The notes under the pieces are model-generated. The model searched no databases, was not told the origin of the DNA, and was given only the letters and a program-made list of their open reading frames with translations. Of a DNA stretch of 64,000 bases, positions 35,373 through 45,782 are shown piece by piece (within the stretch, counting starts at the first letter, position 1; the number at the start of each line of letters is the position of its first letter). The stretch covers positions 10,354,001 to 10,418,000 of the forward strand of contig CM082587.2 of the NCBI GenBank assembly GCA_040954595.2, given 5' to 3'. The position numbers and the translations under genes are program-made. This DNA is from Balanoglossus misakiensis (lineage: Eukaryota; Hemichordata).

Positions 35373-36364
35373 ATTTTGCAACAAGTAAATGTATAATATT
35401 AATGTAATAAATTTACATTGTGCTTCAAACTCCCATCATATATAGAAACTGTCCACATGATGAGTTTAGGTATTTAGTCTATCTAAAGATGCATCTCCTG
35501 AAAGAGCATTTATTGATGTATTTCCAACCAATTTTTCCAGTATACAGAAGTATACATGTTTACAGTTTGGCTAACACTATAAGCAGTGCTGTATTAGTAA
35601 GAAGATTTCTGAATACCTTTTGCACATGAACATTGTTCCCATCTTGAAAATGTGTTGCATATGGGGTAGTAGTTCTGCTTACTTCATTGTTGCCGGTGTA
35701 TTTCAATGGGAAGCCTGATTGCAACAATGATGTACCTCACCCTCCAACAGAGTCAATGTGCCCCAAAGTGTAACGCAATTTTCCAACACAGTGCAACACA
35801 CACCTTGACAGGACCTATTTTGCATTCATGATGGCTAGGACTACTAAACATAATAATATAATAATAACAGAAATTTTTTGAAAAAAGCTGAAAACTTTTG
35901 TTACATTATTGAAAGCAACTTTTGTAAGTGTTTTACCAATTTTGTATCCGCCTTTTTTGAAGCAGTTTCTTTTTTTGGTTCTAAATGACAAATGAGATTG
36001 AATATAACACAGCAGGCATCTAGCCATGTGCATGGATATAAAATACTAACGGGTAGCTGTAGCTGTTATCTGTAATCTCATTTCGTCACTCCATTCATAG
36101 GTACCGTAATTACCTACTTTTATTTTACAGAAGCACCGGCACATTGATACAAAAATGCCACGGTTTTGGGAATTTCTGGTAGAGACTGGATATGTTTTAG
36201 TGAATGCTTAATCTTGTCTTCCCACAAGCAGAATAAAAGCTGTGTAACGACTGTAAGAGCATTTAATATGAAACGAATGCATGAAAAAAGGGCTCAAAGA
36301 AGATAAACTTTGCTCCTTCAAACCTGAATTCATGATGAAACAAGTCATCAATTGATGAGACAGT

Positions 36365-36476
36365 AAACACATGATGACTGACATATTCGGGCAACAGTGT
36401 ATTTTGATGACCGAAGGCGTGTTTTCCCGAGGTCATCAAAAACTGTTGCCCGAATATGTCAGTCATCATGTGTTTT
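36365..36476. repeat. long foldback hairpin (copy 2)
   Basis: This is the duplicate of the hairpin at 31805-31916, offset 4,560. Confidence 0.8.
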
Positions 36477-37159
36477 ATAACACACCAAACACCACATCTA
36501 GACAACAGTATCTGGCAGAAACCGATCAAACTGATGCTCTAGGGAACAGCTCGAAATGACTAAGGTCACGTGACGGCGTATTGACGAATCACGGTTTGCT
36601 GCATGCCGAGCTATAATATGCATATGTTGACTGGCCATGAGGGCATCAGCATACGTCTGTAACCCAAGGGACTGTGAGTCACCCCCTAAAACGGACTGTT
36701 TCCCGAGGCCGAGTGTTTTGTAACATCTCATCCACAGCTACGGATAAGAACTCACGATACACCAAGACTATGGTGAAATTTCTCGACTATAGTTCCCCAT
36801 CTTTGTTTACTTTCCATTTCGTGCATGCGCAATATATAGTTTCTGAAATGAGGGGGCATCATTTTTTGGCGGGCAACAGTTCCAACAACTGATGACTGAT
36901 GACATAGTTTTATATGGATCAGCACAAAAAGAATGCATGCCATGTGACTATCAATTGATGAATGAGAACACAGACTTTGGATGAGGTGTGTTACAATCCC
37001 TACAATCTATATAAGTTTCCTGGCAGCAAGTATAGGGATTTTCACCCTAATGACATGTAAATTATGTCATGCACAAATCAGGTGGAGCACCCGCGTGTGA
37101 CTGTGTCTTACAGTCTAAGATAAGCAACGTAAACATCTGTCAATGAGTTAAGTCGTTAA

Positions 37160-40100
37160 CTAGTAACATCCAAAGCCCACTCCTTGGCATAATACAGTAT
37201 TGTCAAAAGATCTCTGAAAGTCCTTGTAGTCCACGAAGTGAACTGAAAGAATCAGCTCATCAGTACAGACACGTGGGTCTGGAAGCTGCTTTGCACTGGC
37301 TGTACTGAACTTGATGTAGATGTTTGATGGAACTTCTCTGTACCTAGTTATGAACTGCATCACATCATATACATTGGGCTTGTCATCTAAAACAAATCCA
37401 AATGTCACAAGATGAGCACTGGGAAGAATGTCTATATACTTATCAATGGAATCAAATGGCTTTCTGTTAGTCTAATGATTTGAAATGCCATATGGTAAAA
37501 ATCTGTGTAAACCTGAAATAATACTCAAATTATTGCATTATGAAATTATACTATTTTAAGAGTACATGTAGGACTTTCATCTTGACTCCACTTACATTCA
37601 CTGTACAGTATATTATATCACGGTCCCTCCACACACACACAGTCATGAATCCAAGTATTTTGCTAGTAGAAGTTTTAGGGTAATTTGCAAAAAAAAGACA
37701 TGGAAATACAATTCTAAATTTGACATTCTACTATTTACTCTACTTTGTTTGACTTCTCGCCTGCAATTGTAACACAAATAATAACAGCATATATACCTTC
37801 TGATTTGCACTTTTCTTCAAGATAGAGAAGAAAGTAGTCAAACACTTTCTTTTTCCCATCTGTATCCATAGCTTCATCTTCTTTGAGCACCACCTTAGGT
37901 TTTAAAACATCAAATGTAATCTGGTCTTCTTTGGGAAAGAGAAGGCTGCTTAACTTCTCTTCGTTTTGAACAATTCTCAGAAGGCCCATTGAATTCAAAC
38001 CTCTCCGGAACTGGTCTAGCTGTATCTTTCGTCCAAGCAGAACATGATGGTGCATAACTTCATAGACCAAGATGTCTCTGTTTCCAATGTTGATGTTAAA
38101 ATGTGAAGCCCCAGAGGAAGCCAACACATCAACAAGGGATGACCCAAGGTCCTTCAGCTCATCTTCTGTAGCATTCAGCACCTATTAAAAATGTATACAA
38201 AAGTCACTTAAAAGGCTGTGACCGTGTACTAGTCAAATATGGACAGTATTTGAAGAAAAGTACATGTATACACCCATGTAGGGAATAGACACAGAAATAT
38301 CGTTTATACCATATTATGTTGATACATGTACATGAACAATAAATTCTAACTTTTCTTGTTTTCTATGTGACCTGCCTGTGTATGATGTTCTTTTGCAGAG
38401 AGCTTGGTTGATGCTACCCCAAATAACCTAAAGATATTACTTAATGGTGCACGACCACAACAAGGCTGTCATGAGGTCAAGTACCTTTCCTGTCAATTTC
38501 TCAATGGAGAAAATTCTCTGAACCAACAGTATGCACTGAACTGACAACTGCCTGAATATGGGACTGTTTAATTTGTCAACATAGCACCTATACTTGTAAG
38601 CTGCATTGTTAGTGTTGACATTGTAATTTTAGTCCAGACTACAATTCACTTGTCAACAATAACAATGCAGCTTACACATTTGCCGGCTGAGTTTACAAGC
38701 TGAATACTAAGTCTTTCAACATGTTTTCAGGAGTACAGTAGAAGAAGAAAACAAAAAAAGCGAAAACAAAATAACAAAAGGTGGCAGATACTGAGGCTGT
38801 AAATAAGAGCTACACACATAAATTTGTAAAAATAATAAAACAGCAAATATTCACATTATTTCTATCACACGTTAATTACAATCTTCGATTCATCAAATCC
38901 TTATAGAATTGTATTACCTTTTGCAGTGTCGCACGTAGATCATAATCAGCTACATCTTCGATGACAACTTTCGAGGCAGCCTTATCCATATCACCAGTGA
39001 CAATATATGTTTGTATAGGTGGAGCAATTCCTCTCATGCCACAACCACCATGTAACAAGGAGTGGCTAAGGATTTTCCCTGCTAAATCAAATAGTTCTTG
39101 GTTCATAACAGTTTGTTTCATTGTTGGCAGTAAATGTCCAACTTCACCTTCAAACAGAGGTTCTTCTGTATTACTGGTGATTGTTTTCATAGCAAGGTGG
39201 AAATACTCGCAGCTTGGACCACCAGCATCTACTGCAGGTTCCTCTTCGCCTGCTGATATGAACTGATTAGTTGGCCTGATGTGAAGGTTTAAACCCCTTT
39301 TATATATTCCAACCAGTTGTCGGAAGGGGGTGTTTGAGTCTCTATTGTAATAGACAAGGGGTGGTCTGCCTTCCTGTATATTCTGTTTTCTCCACTCCTG
39401 TAATCTTTCTTCTGGATCCTCGAATGGTCCTGAAATACAAATCCACAAAATTGTAAAAAGAACAAAACATCTGTTTTGTCATTCTCACTATCTCAGCAGG
39501 TTTTCATCCCATGGAAAAAAATACTCAACTGTTTCAAAGTTTTAGAAAAAAAATTTCACAAAAAAATTTGCCCCAAAGTACAATATTTATAGTTTCACAC
39601 TAATTTCGACATTATACAATAAGAATACTTGCAAACCAAACATTACGACAATTACACCTGTTAACGGTCTAGTCTGAAAAACATACTCGTTTAACATTGA
39701 ATGGTATATGGGGTCACAATGCAAATTTTGTACAGAAATATATGACAAAATTAAAGCTACTACATGTAGTAGCATTGTGGAGGCCCAATTGATCAGTCAG
39801 GATTTTTAAAAAATGATTTACCATGCTGTGCCTTCCAAGTCTCAACCCTGTACTTCTTTTAGTTTCTAAATTTAATAGGTAGGTCAAAGATCACCCAAAG
39901 TTTTGGTAGAACATTTTGCTCCCATAGTTACAAATATCCACCGAAATCACTTCTCAAGCATTAGAGGAACAAATTACAATTATACAAATAACCAAGCACA
40001 CAATTCATTTAAAATATGCATATTAGTATTTAATTAATAAGCCACACCCACCAAAACCTAACCAGATTTAGATCTTATCATAACACTGGATCAATGGTTT

Positions 40101-42301
40101 TCATGCTTACAACCACAGTGCCCAAAAATGATAAGCACCTGTTCAACGCAGTCAATACGGTAAATCTAAAAAAAACTTACCTATAATGCAACTGCTGTCA
40201 TCTGTGCTAGAACTTGTGCTTGGACCTGGCAAAGACTCCTCTACAGTAACTGCACCACATGTATCTATTTGACAAGAAGAGAACATAATTTCCTCAAAAT
40301 GAATACAATGTCAACTGACATTGCAATGTCAAAATATTTTGGAAAATAGTAGCTACAAAGTCACTCTTCTCACTTGTGCAGGAAGACATTTAGTTATTTG
40401 GTGGTAAAGAGGCAGTTGAGCAATACCAATTAATACATTCCTATTACCAATAAGGATTTGCGATTGATAGTCAACTAAAATTTGTCAAATATACTAAAAA
40501 TTTACTAGCACATACCTTGTCCAGAGCCTGACAATTTAAAAAATGCTCTGTTGGCATCACCATCACACTCAAACAGTGCTTGAATAACTTGTGCCTTAGT
40601 GACTGCATTGTCTAAAATTTCACACAGGGCTTGGACTTTAGCATCAGACTGTAAAAATAAAACATGATTAGTAGAGTGTTATTTGAGATATAATATTTTA
40701 GAAGAGGCTCCTTTCAATACTGCTATCTCCATCTCTCTCAAAAAAATGACACATACATCCTTTTCAATAAGAATAGACAGACAAATAGATATATAGATAG
40801 GTAGGTACCTGTGCTTGAACTGATGTAATACTGCATTCTTCATCTTCACTGGAAAATGGGCTGTCAGGGTCACATACAGAACCAGCAACACAGATTTTAT
40901 TATGTTCAGACATTTCTCCAACAGGTATGTCATCACCGCAAAATATGCATGCTACTTTGGCAGATTCATTGTTCTCCTGTTGAATATCAAAAACAACAAT
41001 TTTGTACTGAACTGATCAGATCATGATCTCTTATTTCTGAGCAAGGTCAGCTGAAATATTTTGACAAAATTACCCAAAAATTGTTATATGCTGACGTTTG
41101 TTTTTCCCCCACAGGACTGAACAATTAGACAATAGAAAGTTTTAAATAAACAAATATAATAATAATTATGTTATTTCTGCACTGTATCTTTTTATAAGGT
41201 GTAGGTCATTAATTAAAAGGGACAAAGTCTCTCTCTCGCGTCCCTTTTTCAATTAATTATGATTGATACAAGACACCATTTATGTTATTCTACATGTGGA
41301 TATATAGTGAATCAACATTTGACCACACACAACTTCCACCAACTTTGTAGGATATTAGAAATCTCGCCAAAAAGAATAAAGGGTAAACACCGATTATTCA
41401 TTTTGGCGAGTTTTGTCACTCGTGTCTAGGATGGAAGTTGTGTTTGGTTGAACATTGATTCACTATATACATGTATCCACATGCTCATCACCACAGACAG
41501 TGCCTTGTATCAAACATAATTGACGGTAAGGGGGCAGTGAGAGAGAGACTTTGTCCCTTTAAAACAAAACATTTATAACTACCATGTGTACAGCCTTACT
41601 CAGCAATATGGTCACACAGTGTTTTTGTTAAGGGCGGTACCTAGGTAAAATCTACCGGAGTTCCCCAGTCATTTTACCGGGGTTCCCCAGGGTGTATCAA
41701 TGTAGTTATATTAGGGGGTTATAGGAATGTTACCGGGGTTCCCAAATCCATTACCAATGTTCCCCAACCTTAGCAAAAACACTGTCACACATACTTGTAT
41801 ATTTGAACTGAAACCCTGCTTTGTTAAATCATTGGTAAATTACTATTTCGCAAACTGGTAACAGTACTAACATGATACTGCTAACAACATAAGACTCCAG
41901 GCTTTATGTAATAAAAAATATTCTCACCTTTATTTGAGTGTGGATTGGGGTTTTATCTAGGTTTCTCTGAAGGGGCTTTACGTAAGCCAGTGCAGAACGA
42001 AGGGAAGACTCATCTCTCAGGTACGGCACTGTATAGCCGCTGGTTGGCATGGTTACCAGTGTCAGTTCTTTGTTTAGCTGAGAAGTGCGATAGAGCAAGA
42101 ACCCCCCGGTGTTGCTGGTGCACGCGAATGTGCCCAGCTCTGCCTTTGACCAGCTCCACTTGCTCCAGTCGCCTCCCCGGCGGATTCGCTGGCAGAACCA
42201 CCGGCACCAGGATCAGAACTTTCGAGGAGGTTCTGCGCTATCTGCATTAGTCTGCTGGCTCGTCTAAGTTTGTCAGCTGAACAGGAGCCTGGAGTCGCCA
42301 T
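37160..42301 (-). CDS. HECT-type E3 ubiquitin ligase carried by the transposon (lesions in exons 1 and 3)
   Basis: Seven exons by GT-AG sites: 42301-41928, 40976-40809, 40646-40516, 40264-40181, 39429-38918, 38181-37797 and 37386-37160, giving roughly 620 residues. Exon 2 has a small zinc-finger-like motif (Cys-Ile-Phe-Cys-Gly...His-x4-Cys). Exon 3 resembles a CUE/UBA-like helical segment. Exons 5-7 form a HECT domain like that of G2E3-type proteins: GPSCEYFHLA, LFEGE, HGGCG, and near the end Arg-Val-Cys-Thr with Cys (37265-37267) 34 residues before the C-terminal residue, the expected place for the thioester cysteine. Phases fit at most junctions. Exon 1 needs a frame change between about 42210 and 42180, and exon 3 seems to lack two bases near 40622 (without them a TGA appears), so this copy may be inactive. 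HECT ligases transfer ubiquitin to substrates; the target is unknown. Confidence 0.82.
41217..41568. mobile_element. TTAA-flanked hairpin MITE in the HECT gene intron
   Basis: Ends AGGGACAAAGTCTCTCTC and its complement lie between TTAA sequences (41213-41216 and 41569-41572). The whole 350-bp element is nearly self-complementary around a GTAAACACCGATTATTC centre. TTAA targets are used by piggyBac and Kolobok transposons, so a Kolobok- or piggyBac-type MITE is the inference. It lies in the intron between exons 1 and 2 of the ligase gene. Confidence 0.85.
41650..41768 (+). repeat. short irregular repeat of TTACCGGGGTTCCCCA
   Basis: Four copies of a TACCGGRGTTCCCCA-like unit occur within about 120 bp in the first intron of the ligase gene. 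Spacing is irregular. No function is apparent. Confidence 0.6.
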
Positions 42302-42509
42302 GATTGATGATGAAAAGCGCGCGCGCGTGTAGTCAGAGTTTGACCTTCCGGTCTACTGATCTCCCTAGCATATTACTATAAATTACAGGGAAATTTCAGT
42401 GACGTCATGTGACGTAGACATGACGCGTTGTGATGTAAGCAAAACGCCAGCGAGCCGACTTGTAAAAACTCTTTGGTGAACTGGGGCGTCTGGGGTGATC
42501 TCATTGAAA

Positions 42510-42843
42510 AGAGGGGTGGTAACTCTGATCGAAAAGCTGTGTGCTCTGATCGAAAAGCGCGAATACTCTGATGGAAAAGTGAATACTCTGATCGAAAAGC
42601 GCGAATACTCTGATGGAAAAGTGAATACTCTGATCGAAAAGCGCGAATACTCTGATCGAAAAGCTGTGTGCTCTGATGGAAAAGTGAATTCTCTGATCGA
42701 AAAGCTTCGTGCTCTGATGGAAAAGCTGTGTGCTCTGATGGAAAAGTGAATACTCTCATCGAAAAGCGCAAATACTCTCATCGAAAAGTGAATACTCTCA
42801 TCGAAAAGCTGTGTGCTAATTTTGGCATGAATTACACTCCATA
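42510..42843 (-). repeat. right terminal repeat with the same tandem units, inverted
   Basis: This is the complement of the left array. It begins internally at the GGTGGTAACTCTGATCG boundary that corresponds to about 22160-22178 on the left, and runs to TCCATA at 42843. The number and order of inner units differ from the left arm, so the arrays expand or contract independently, while the outermost segment is conserved. Confidence 0.9.
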
Positions 42844-42849
42844 CAAATC

Positions 42850-43455
42850 TGCTCGTACGACTGTCCTGTACAAACAATAGACCGCTGTGTAAGTTGCTGA
42901 GCAAGAACCATGCATTTCACGGAATACAGAAATAGTCTGTTCATATTTACTGAAAATATCGATATTAAATGAAGCTGGATTCATCAATCAATGTAATACA
43001 ACTCTAAATTACTTTTTATGAACATTCAAACTTACAGACAAAAATAGATAAGACTTTCACAGAAATTATTGTACGCACATGGACGCCACGTGTAACATCA
43101 TATGTACAAAGTTGTCTGTACCGAAATGCAGCAAATATCAAATAAATACAAGAAATATATTACAAATTACTCTTGACAAAAACATAACATCTTACCAAAC
43201 AAGTATGTGTAGTTATCAAAGTAACAATGCTGGCCACAAAGTGGATGTCGCCGGATGAAATTCAGTGGTTGAATCTCACAAGGTAAGTACAAAGTAGCAG
43301 CGCTCACCACAAAGTGGATGGCTCCGGATGAAATTCAGTGATCGAATGACGGGGTTACAAGGTAAGTACATGTACTATAGCAAGAAAAACACTGTCTGCG
43401 CATGCGCACAAATTATAGCGCCCTCACACGACAATTATGGTTTTATATCCTCACA
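42850..43455 (-). repeat. gypsy 5' LTR, outer part
   Basis: The LTR continues with TGCTCGTACGACTG after the duplicated CAAATC (42844-42849) and ends CCTCACA at 43455, followed by the TATA flank. On the coding strand this is the promoter-proximal part, including TATAAAA. Confidence 0.92.
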
Positions 43456-43462
43456 TATAGAA

Positions 43463-43623
43463 ATATAGCTGCAAGCAGCGATGACGGGCACAAGCTTAAG
43501 CCGAATGTCAAAGGTCATATGTGGTCACCCAAAATTTGGGCAAACAATTTTGACCCCATACTTGTCCAGGTCCAACAAAAACCAGACCTCTAGCCCTATT
43601 GGTTCGCCTAGAATTAGATATGC
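43463..43623 (+). mobile_element. Helitron2-like element, 5' part (continues at 51414)
   Basis: It starts ATATAGCTGCAAGCAGC eight bases after the gypsy LTR and is cut after GATATGC by the 7.8-kb transposon. The same reading of the repeat resumes at 51414 with ATGCACATAATTAATGAGG. Confidence 0.85.
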
Positions 43624-43645
43624 GAGTCATTCCACAGTAAAGTGC

Positions 43646-45400
43646 ACCCAAAAGTGTGACATTGACCCTTAAAATTCAAACTTTCAATTTGAGTATGAAA
43701 GTTATACAGGTAAAGAGGACAGATGGTCTACCTTATGAAAATATATATTAAAAGATAAACTTGATTCATAGGGTTTCAGTAGAACCGATCGATTGACCTG
43801 ATGTCATGACCAAAGGCAACGCGTGTAACATTGACAGACAATGTTTGGATTGGAGGGGTTTAAATGTAATGACTTGCACAGCTTTTGCTAAGGATAAGTT
43901 AATTACATTGTATAGGATTTGTTACTGTAGTATTTTGGGAGATAATTATATTTGGAATTTCTTTATTGCTTTTGAACACTAAAATTAAGCATTATTGGTA
44001 ACATACGTAACATGGACAGACATTTTGAATGATATTCCAATCCGTGCAGCAGCATTGAATACAAATTCGTTGCATCACGAACACTGGACTGGAAATAAAG
44101 GTAACAGTGATGTGGCAGTGTTTTATGATTATCAATTTGACATTGTAATGCTCTCCCTAGCCTTCTACCATGTTATACTACATTTATAAACATCCAGTAA
44201 ACCAATTCTAATAATGCACCATAGCTGCCACTCCACCCATCTTTGCATCAATCACTGCATGCAGCTTTCAAGTCTAACCCGGGCCCTGTGTAATGCACTG
44301 TCTTCAAGCTGTAAGTTATGGCTACTTTGTATTTTCCTTTCATATTTTAACTTCAGTTTCTGGTTCATATTCACGGAGCATGATGAAATACCCAGTATTA
44401 AGCTTATCAACACAGTCTATATGTGTACGGTCAGTATTATTAGTTATCAAACAGTAATAATAATGGTCACTATACACAAACTGGCCATGGCTGTGTGGCA
44501 GGCAGAGTTCAAGGTATTTAGCATGCTATATGAAGGGTGATAAACTGTAGCAGGCATGCAGAACTAAAATTAAAATAGCCAAAGTTACAGCTAATGTCAC
44601 CTCAACCAGCTTATCCTCTTAGGGCTTAACCACGCCAAGTGCACCTTGCCTACAGTTTTCCTTTCTTTTGTAATGCAGTTGGCCACTTTCATAATCACTA
44701 GGTGACCTTACATCCAGGTATTTTCATTGGTATGTTGTATGATGATGTACCACCAAAAATACCAGGATGTATGGTCACTTAAGGGGTCATGAAAGTGACC
44801 TATTAGCTCCCATGCTTTTTTTTCGCTCTCTCTGAACAACTCTTCTTTAAGCACTTGCCAGTCCCAAGCCTGGATGAAGTGTGAGGAAGCCCTTAAAATT
44901 CAAAATTGAGTGTTCACTGTAGAAACTTGTTCACACTATAGATTTGAAAATAACAAGTCAGTATGGTCATAATAATAGCAGGTAGGTTGAGTCCTAATTT
45001 GGGCCAAGAAGAGGAATACTCAGAATATCAACCAACGAAAAAAACCACCATGTTTCAACCAAACAACAAGTAATTTATTCACTGTCAATGCAATGCAGTA
45101 ACTTTAACCACAATAACTGGACTCGATCTGTCCAACACATGTAAGTTACACCACCAGATCAGTTCTGATCACAGTCAAAGCAACTAGGTGTATGGTAACA
45201 CTGAATGCAAAATGCAATGCAACATAGCTTACTGTTATGTCCATACAATTTTTAAAACAAGACATGTTTTAAAGATACTGCTAATCCTTTGAAGGACATA
45301 CCGTACAAAAGAAAACACCAAGGTAAGTTTGCAAATGTTTGCTCTTAACAGTCAGTCATTTTCTTATATCAACAGTTAAAAATTTTACAGTACCCTAATG
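43646..45400. other. non-coding left arm of the 7.8-kb transposon
   Basis: No supported gene. Two copies of a GTAACA...TGACAGA motif lie near 43825 and 44007 and are matched at the right end. The remainder is AT-rich. Confidence 0.5.
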
Positions 45401-45404
45401 CATT

Positions 45405-45780
45405 AGTCTGAGAAACACAGAATTCAGGTAAGTTTAGATTGACTCTAATGAAACTCTTCAAACATCCGAGGAACACAACACAATAGTTCTCAACCCGGCC
45501 TGGAACTACTGATGACATTCTGGTAAGTTTACATTGTCTATAACAAAATTTTTCAAACACCAGAGGAACACTGGGTTATGTGACATTGTAGTACTCAACC
45601 CGGTCCGGTACTACTGCGACATTTAGGTAACTAAGTTTACATTGTTTATAACAAGATTTTTCAAACACCAGAGGAACACTTTACAATTGTACTCAACGCC
45701 TCCTGATGACATTCTGGTAAGTTTACATTGTCTGTGATGAAACTTTCAAACATCAGTGGTACCAATACAATAGTACTTGC
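45405..45780 (-). repeat. about four tandem units of roughly 110 bp downstream of the transposase
   Basis: Units share TTTCAAACAYCAGAGGAACA, a CTCAACCCGG segment and TTCTGGTAAGTTTACATTG. They begin right after the transposase stop, so they would form its 3' untranslated region. Confidence 0.75.
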
Positions 45781-45782
45781 AC

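Larger units (their letters stand above)
33031..37590. repeat. 4,560-bp tandem duplication, copy 2
   Basis: This is the direct repeat of 28471-33030. It begins with the 3' end of the Helitron2-like element (33031-33269) and ends where the sequence continues into the HECT intron (CTTACATT). Copy 2 holds the HECT last exon that is spliceable with the upstream exons. Confidence 0.95.
21908..42843. mobile_element. 20,936-bp DNA transposon with integrase and HECT-ligase genes
   Basis: It starts TATGGAGTGTAATTC at 21908 and ends with the exact complement at 42843. CAAATC flanks both sides (21902-21907 and 42844-42849) and occurs once in the intact LTR, which defines the insertion. About 130 bp of the outer inverted repeat is essentially identical, and further in the repeat is a tandem array of short units. 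Genes: integrase-like transposase (22386-24692, +) and a HECT-type E3 ligase (37160-42301, -). Other TEs and a 4,560-bp duplication are nested inside. The 6-bp duplication, rve-type integrase and large size recall Polintons, but I find no DNA polymerase B, packaging ATPase, protease or capsid gene. Confidence 0.93.
9440..43455 (-). mobile_element. Ty3/gypsy LTR retrotransposon split by four nested insertions
   Basis: Both LTRs begin TGTAACAC and end CCTCACA on the + strand, and TATA flanks the whole element (9436-9439 and 43456-43459). Coding order on the - strand is gag, protease, reverse transcriptase, RNase H, integrase; no env is seen. Insertions lie in RT/RNase H (12560-14133), RT (14981-17036), the gag zinc knuckle (18304-19529) and the 5' LTR (21908-42843). 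Without them the element is about 8.2 kb. The LTRs differ at roughly a dozen of about 1,210 positions by eye, so insertion was fairly recent and all four hits are younger. Several frameshifts and an internal deletion show it is dead. Confidence 0.93.

Noticed and set aside
21908-42843. Calling the giant element a Polinton/Maverick
   Set aside because: The 6-bp duplication and integrase fit, but no polymerase B, ATPase, protease or capsid genes were found and the termini start TATGG instead of AG.
42376-42904. Open frames of 84-173 codons in the right terminal repeat
   Set aside because: They are simple translations of the tandem CTTTTCGATCAGAG units in several frames and strands; no domain is present.
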